Of a stretch of DNA of 64,000 bases, positions 54,550 to 64,000 are shown one piece after another. Both the position numbers and the translations under genes were made by a program. Within the stretch, counting starts at the first letter, position 1, and each line of letters begins with the position of its first letter. The stretch is from Dirofilaria immitis (taxonomy: Eukaryota > Nematoda > Chromadorea > Rhabditida > Onchocercidae), in assembly GCA_024305405.1 (NCBI GenBank), contig JAKNDB010000092.1, positions 3,007,501 to 3,071,500 of the forward strand, read 5' to 3'. The notes under the pieces are model-generated. The model worked only from the letters and a program-made list of their open reading frames with translations. It was not told the origin of the DNA and made no database searches.

Positions 54550-57500
54550 TTAATGAGCAAGGAAAGAGAAAGTGCCTACTGCCTACCATTCATAGCTTCA
54601 TTTAACATTATGAAGCCCGACCATCGATCGATCTACATTGTGTTCCCATCTATCACTTCTAGAATTGTGCACTGCGCAACTACTGTCGACTTAAAATGTT
54701 TCCTCATCATTTCTAGGTATCTTTTGATAGTTACCTTCTTTTTTTTTTTTTATAAACTTATTTAGACCATATCCTCTAAATGCATATCATATTAATATTT
54801 AAAAGATAGAACATGCAATTCATATCATCACTATGCATGATCTCTCACACTGGTTTAATACCTATACCTATTTACAGTCTGTTTATTGCCAATTGCACAA
54901 ATCTTCAGAATAGATTATAGAAAATTGCATTTACGACTATAAATAATGTCATCTCTCTCTCTCGCTATTGGGAAATTTAGGTTTTTAATATCAATTAGAT
55001 GAATCGGGGTAAAATAAATAAAAATTATTTTCATATGATTGATACTATTATTTGATTAGTTTGATGTAATATATATAAAGTATTCATCATTTTGAATTAA
55101 TCTTTACATGGATTATGTTTACATATTGCCAGTTTTAAGCAACAAATTATGCCATTAGCGAAGAAGATATATTTTATTTATTTTTGGTATTTGATAAAAT
55201 TGACATAACTGATATATATATTATTTCGGAGTAAAGCAGCTTATCTTTACATTTGATATCGTTAACGCAATTCGCTCATGAATTCATGCGCTGTGTAACG
55301 GTTTTTCGTGAAACCGTATGAGATAATACATTTTGTTAAGCAGAATTCTTCACCAGTTATCAGTTCTCTTCTCACAATAATGGTATCATTCAGTCATTTG
55401 CGAACTGGTTGTTGGATGATTGTTAGCTTTTTTTTCGTCCTTTCACAAAATGCTCATTTTTGCTGCTGATAGCAGCTCATTCCTCTTTTAATCAAACTGT
55501 TCACTATACTTTTGAATTATCAGCAATTCTGTTCAAATTAAGATATTTATCTTAGGAATGATATAAAGAATACCGGTAACTGCATGATTCGATACTATAA
55601 TATTTCATTTGAGGAGCCAATTGAATAGAAAAATCCAAACGCATGTTTCATGCCTTTTCCCGATCTACTTCATTCCTCGTACGTTCACCATATATTTATA
55701 TGGCTATGATATGCAAGCGTTAATGTCGGCAAAAATTCGAGCTATGGTGGTTTTATGATAGTTCAGAATTAGTTGATATAGAGACGTAGTTGGAAGCTTG
55801 AAGGACAAAGTTTATCTCATAAATATCGTTACAACAAATATAGTTTGGACATAAAGTTTGGATGGGTAGTGACAAATGGAAAGAAATATACTAATGAAAT
55901 ACGACATTCGGGAAGTAGACTAAGGATATAAGGAAAATGGTCGAAAGGAGACAGCACATTGCTCTTTACCAATATTTCTAATGATTTAAAGCTGATGAGT
56001 ATAGAAATACTGGAAGAAAAAATGTTTACAGATCGAAGTTATTATTATAAAAAGTATTGTTGAGAATGATATTAGAAAAAGTTTTTCGAAGATTGAAGTC
56101 CAGATCAATAAGTACAATTTTTAGTCATAGATCCGGTTAGAAAATTGTAGAAGTTAGGCCGAATCACATAGGTGTGCTTATAAAGCAATTTATGATGTAC
56201 AAAGTCAGAATAATTTAAATCGAAGAAAAATAAAAGTGAGACATGAAAGTGGAGTCATGAAACTTTTACCTGGAACTTTTAGAAAGAAAAGCTTGAAGTG
56301 GAAGCAAAGTAAAACTTGGGTCATATTAACTGTCATTGAAGGAAAAATAAATCGACGCATTTTTCCCAAATATTGACAGTAGGACGTAGTTCGTTTCGCA
56401 GTGGTCCCTGCATCAATGTTTGATGGTTCGTTGCAAGTCACCGTCGAGTTTCTGGATCCAACGTGATCACTTTCGGCAGTCCTCCATGACCTATGTTCTT
56501 TTGATGTTTTGCAGTTTTATCGATTTGTTGTTAGGTTGCATAATAAAGCAGAATAATAGTCCGTGAAATAAACATTATGTTTTTATACAGAGTTTTACGG
56601 CGGAGTGTATTCGCTATAGTCTTTATCAAGAATTTTGTTGCAGGAGTCCATGGAATTCCATGGACTTTAATTTATTATTGGTCCCAGCTTTAGCAGGTTG
56701 CATCTTTAAAAATGTTTTTATATTAATCGAATCTGATTGGACGTCAAACGACGTTTCTTGTGAATTGTGATATATACATATAACATTCCGGAATTGATAA
56801 TTTGAAAGATATACGGTTCTCGAACACATTCTGGAAATAGTGATTTCTAAGAATAACCTGAAAATTTATGACTTTCAGAGATGGGAAGAAAATATTCATG
56901 TATTCACGAGTAGTAACTTAACCGATCACAATGATTAATTTTTATCTGTAGATAAAAATTCTAATCTCTGATTGGAAGAACGAGTATCCTTAATTCATTT
57001 TGGATATTTGTGTTTTCGAGTGATCTCTAAAACAATACATGCATAAAGAAGTTATTTACTAGTAGTGACATTTGTGTATTCATATTTCATCAATCTTTAA
57101 CCAGTGCGTAGGTTTCACGATGAAATATCTTGATATTACAAACACGTTATCCAACATCGCCGTTGGGGAAGAATGAAGCGAGAAGAGTCTTGATGAGTTT
57201 GATCTATTGTCGAAAATGTATGATCCTTTAATTTTAATGTAATAGTGAAATACGTAATAAATGTCACAGTCACAAAATTAATTTCAAACAGGAGAATGCG
57301 GAATCTTTTGAGGTAGTAAAGGTAGTATTAATACGTTTGGAATAATAAGCTGTCCGTGATGATTGCTTTCTTACGATTATGAATGCTTTTTCGAAGTTCT
57401 ATGTCCGGGTCTATTATCTTAAGTATTTTATGCTGTTTAGTTTTAGTCTTCCACTATTCCCCTAACTTCTTTATCATTTCTTGAAAATCGTAAAAAACAA

Positions 57501-58310
57501 TTCCAAAATAAGACAAGAAAATCATTGTATTCTTTATTCCTCCTTTAGATTGGTTCCAGTAGAAACAAATGTCCATTTCCTTTTTTTTTTTTGAATGTCA
57601 AATGTGATCCTGAAATTTAAGACGGTCTTGTCTTTCTTTGTAATAACTGGGCAGTCTATGTGGAAAGCTTTTTGTTTTCATAATTTCGCTATTCTTTCTG
57701 GCTCCCATTTGTTAAAAACCTGTCAATAAAATTTTCATTACGCTTTATTTCAGTTTTTAAAAGATTTATGATCAACTATTAATATCTTTCTTATTAGTTT
57801 TTTGCCTTTCTAATTCTAAGTTTGAAAGGTATAAAAATTATACTGAATTGGGAAAGGGAATGTATCGCAATTTTCCGATTGTATGGTGGTACGAAATCCA
57901 GTCAAGGCAAAGTTTTGTTATTTTGATGAAAATACGGAAAATTTGTTTATAAAGTAAGAAACTTGATTTGTTATAGGAGAGATATGATCAGGGAAGAGTG
58001 AGAAATTAAATAATTTGATATGTTTATGTTATTTATGAAATCTCTGAGGATGTCACTTTCCAAGAAATCTTGAATTATATTTTTCTTCTTTTTATATTTT
58101 TGCGTTGCATATATTCGTCTGATCAGTGCATATAATAGATAATTTTTGACTTCTGGCTAAATGAACTTTTTTCAATTCGAGAGAGAAAATAGCAAGGAAC
58201 AGAACGGTGGATACTGAAGTGCAGGCAAGGTGGCGGGAAATAAGGAGCACTTGGGTACCGTCAAAAGGCGAGCCCATCAAGAAAACAGGGCTGCTGCAGT
58301 AATACGCAGT

Positions 58311-58325
58311 CAGCAGCAGCAGCAG
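58311..58325 (+). repeat. Short (CAG)n tract in AMMECR1 leader
   Basis: Five CAG units, preceded by CTGCTGCAG and followed by TTGCAG, about 50 bases before the AMMECR1 start. Probably in the 5' UTR. Confidence 0.8.
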
Positions 58326-58373
58326 TTGCAGCCGTAATATCACCGTTATCGTCGTCAATCGTAACCGCAAGAC

Positions 58374-63745
<5,372 letters not shown>

Positions 63746-64000
63746 GTACATTTAACGCATTTTTTCAGGAATGACTTCAAGTAAGTTATCGTAGTTATTT
63801 TATGTTTCAGGTAAGTTATGTAGTTTTTTTAACTATTAATTATCCTATAACATTTTCTGACCTCTTAAAATCGGCTCATTATTCTCAATAATAGTATCCG
63901 AAAGTATATTATGATTATGAGAATTCGTGAAATTATTTATCATAAATAGCGTTAATTTATTAAGGTTTTTGTTTCAGAACATCCTTTATGCATATATTAT

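Larger units (their letters stand above)
48971..58373. other. Gene-poor, repeat-rich region
   Basis: About 9.4 kb between the lectin-like gene and AMMECR1. I see no dependable exon chain. Short open frames (49451-49708, 50375-50587, 52442-52711 minus, 56205-56441 minus, 56626-56829 minus) lack splice support. The region holds a dispersed repeat, two hairpins, and three microsatellites, listed separately. A small perfect 7-bp hairpin (ACGGTTT..AAACCGT) lies at 55298-55317. Confidence 0.45.

Overview
The window looks like nuclear DNA of a nematode. It is strongly AT-rich, its genes are broken into many small exons with GT..AG introns of about 50-1500 bases and TTTCAG-type acceptors, and such acceptors sit just upstream of several start codons, as expected for spliced-leader trans-splicing. 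Protein content and intron sizes fit a parasitic clade III (filaria-like) species better than Caenorhabditis, but that is inference. I assembled gene models by hand from exon phase, splice signals and remembered family motifs; no database search was run.

Layout, left to right: a minus-strand MAGE/NSE3 gene (136-1656); a plus-strand orphan gene with an internal repeat (2930-4391); plus-strand MED27, a Mediator subunit (4932-8066); a plus-strand tail-anchored RING protein (8603-10026); a plus-strand cytochrome P450 (10852-15103); a minus-strand ATG16, autophagy (15207-21044), ending tail to tail with the P450; a plus-strand CDK4/6 kinase (21783-24356); a gene-poor stretch with one inverted repeat pair; two weakly supported membrane-protein genes (31645-33479 plus, 32277-32576 minus); a plus-strand CLCC1-like ER channel (36082-39693); a tiny G-protein gamma gene (42069-42400); a minus-strand type II membrane protein with a C-type-lectin-like domain (45664-48942); a 9 kb repeat- and microsatellite-rich stretch; and plus-strand AMMECR1 (58374-63745, running to the right edge).

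The genes belong to unrelated pathways: cell cycle, transcription, autophagy, ER ion handling and G-protein signalling. I see no single pathway cluster and no mobile or prokaryote-type system. MED27, the RING gene and the P450 lie in series on one strand with gaps of 0.5-0.8 kb and could be co-transcribed.

The most striking pattern is that many otherwise good genes carry one-base frame breaks next to short homopolymer runs: the P450, ATG16, CDK4/6, CLCC1, MAGE, MED27 and lectin genes, about fifteen sites. Restoring one base at each site brings back both the family motif and the exon phase. The simplest reading is uncorrected homopolymer error in the assembly rather than a set of pseudogenes. 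One further lesion, a TGA inside the G-gamma gene, is a substitution and deserves its own check.
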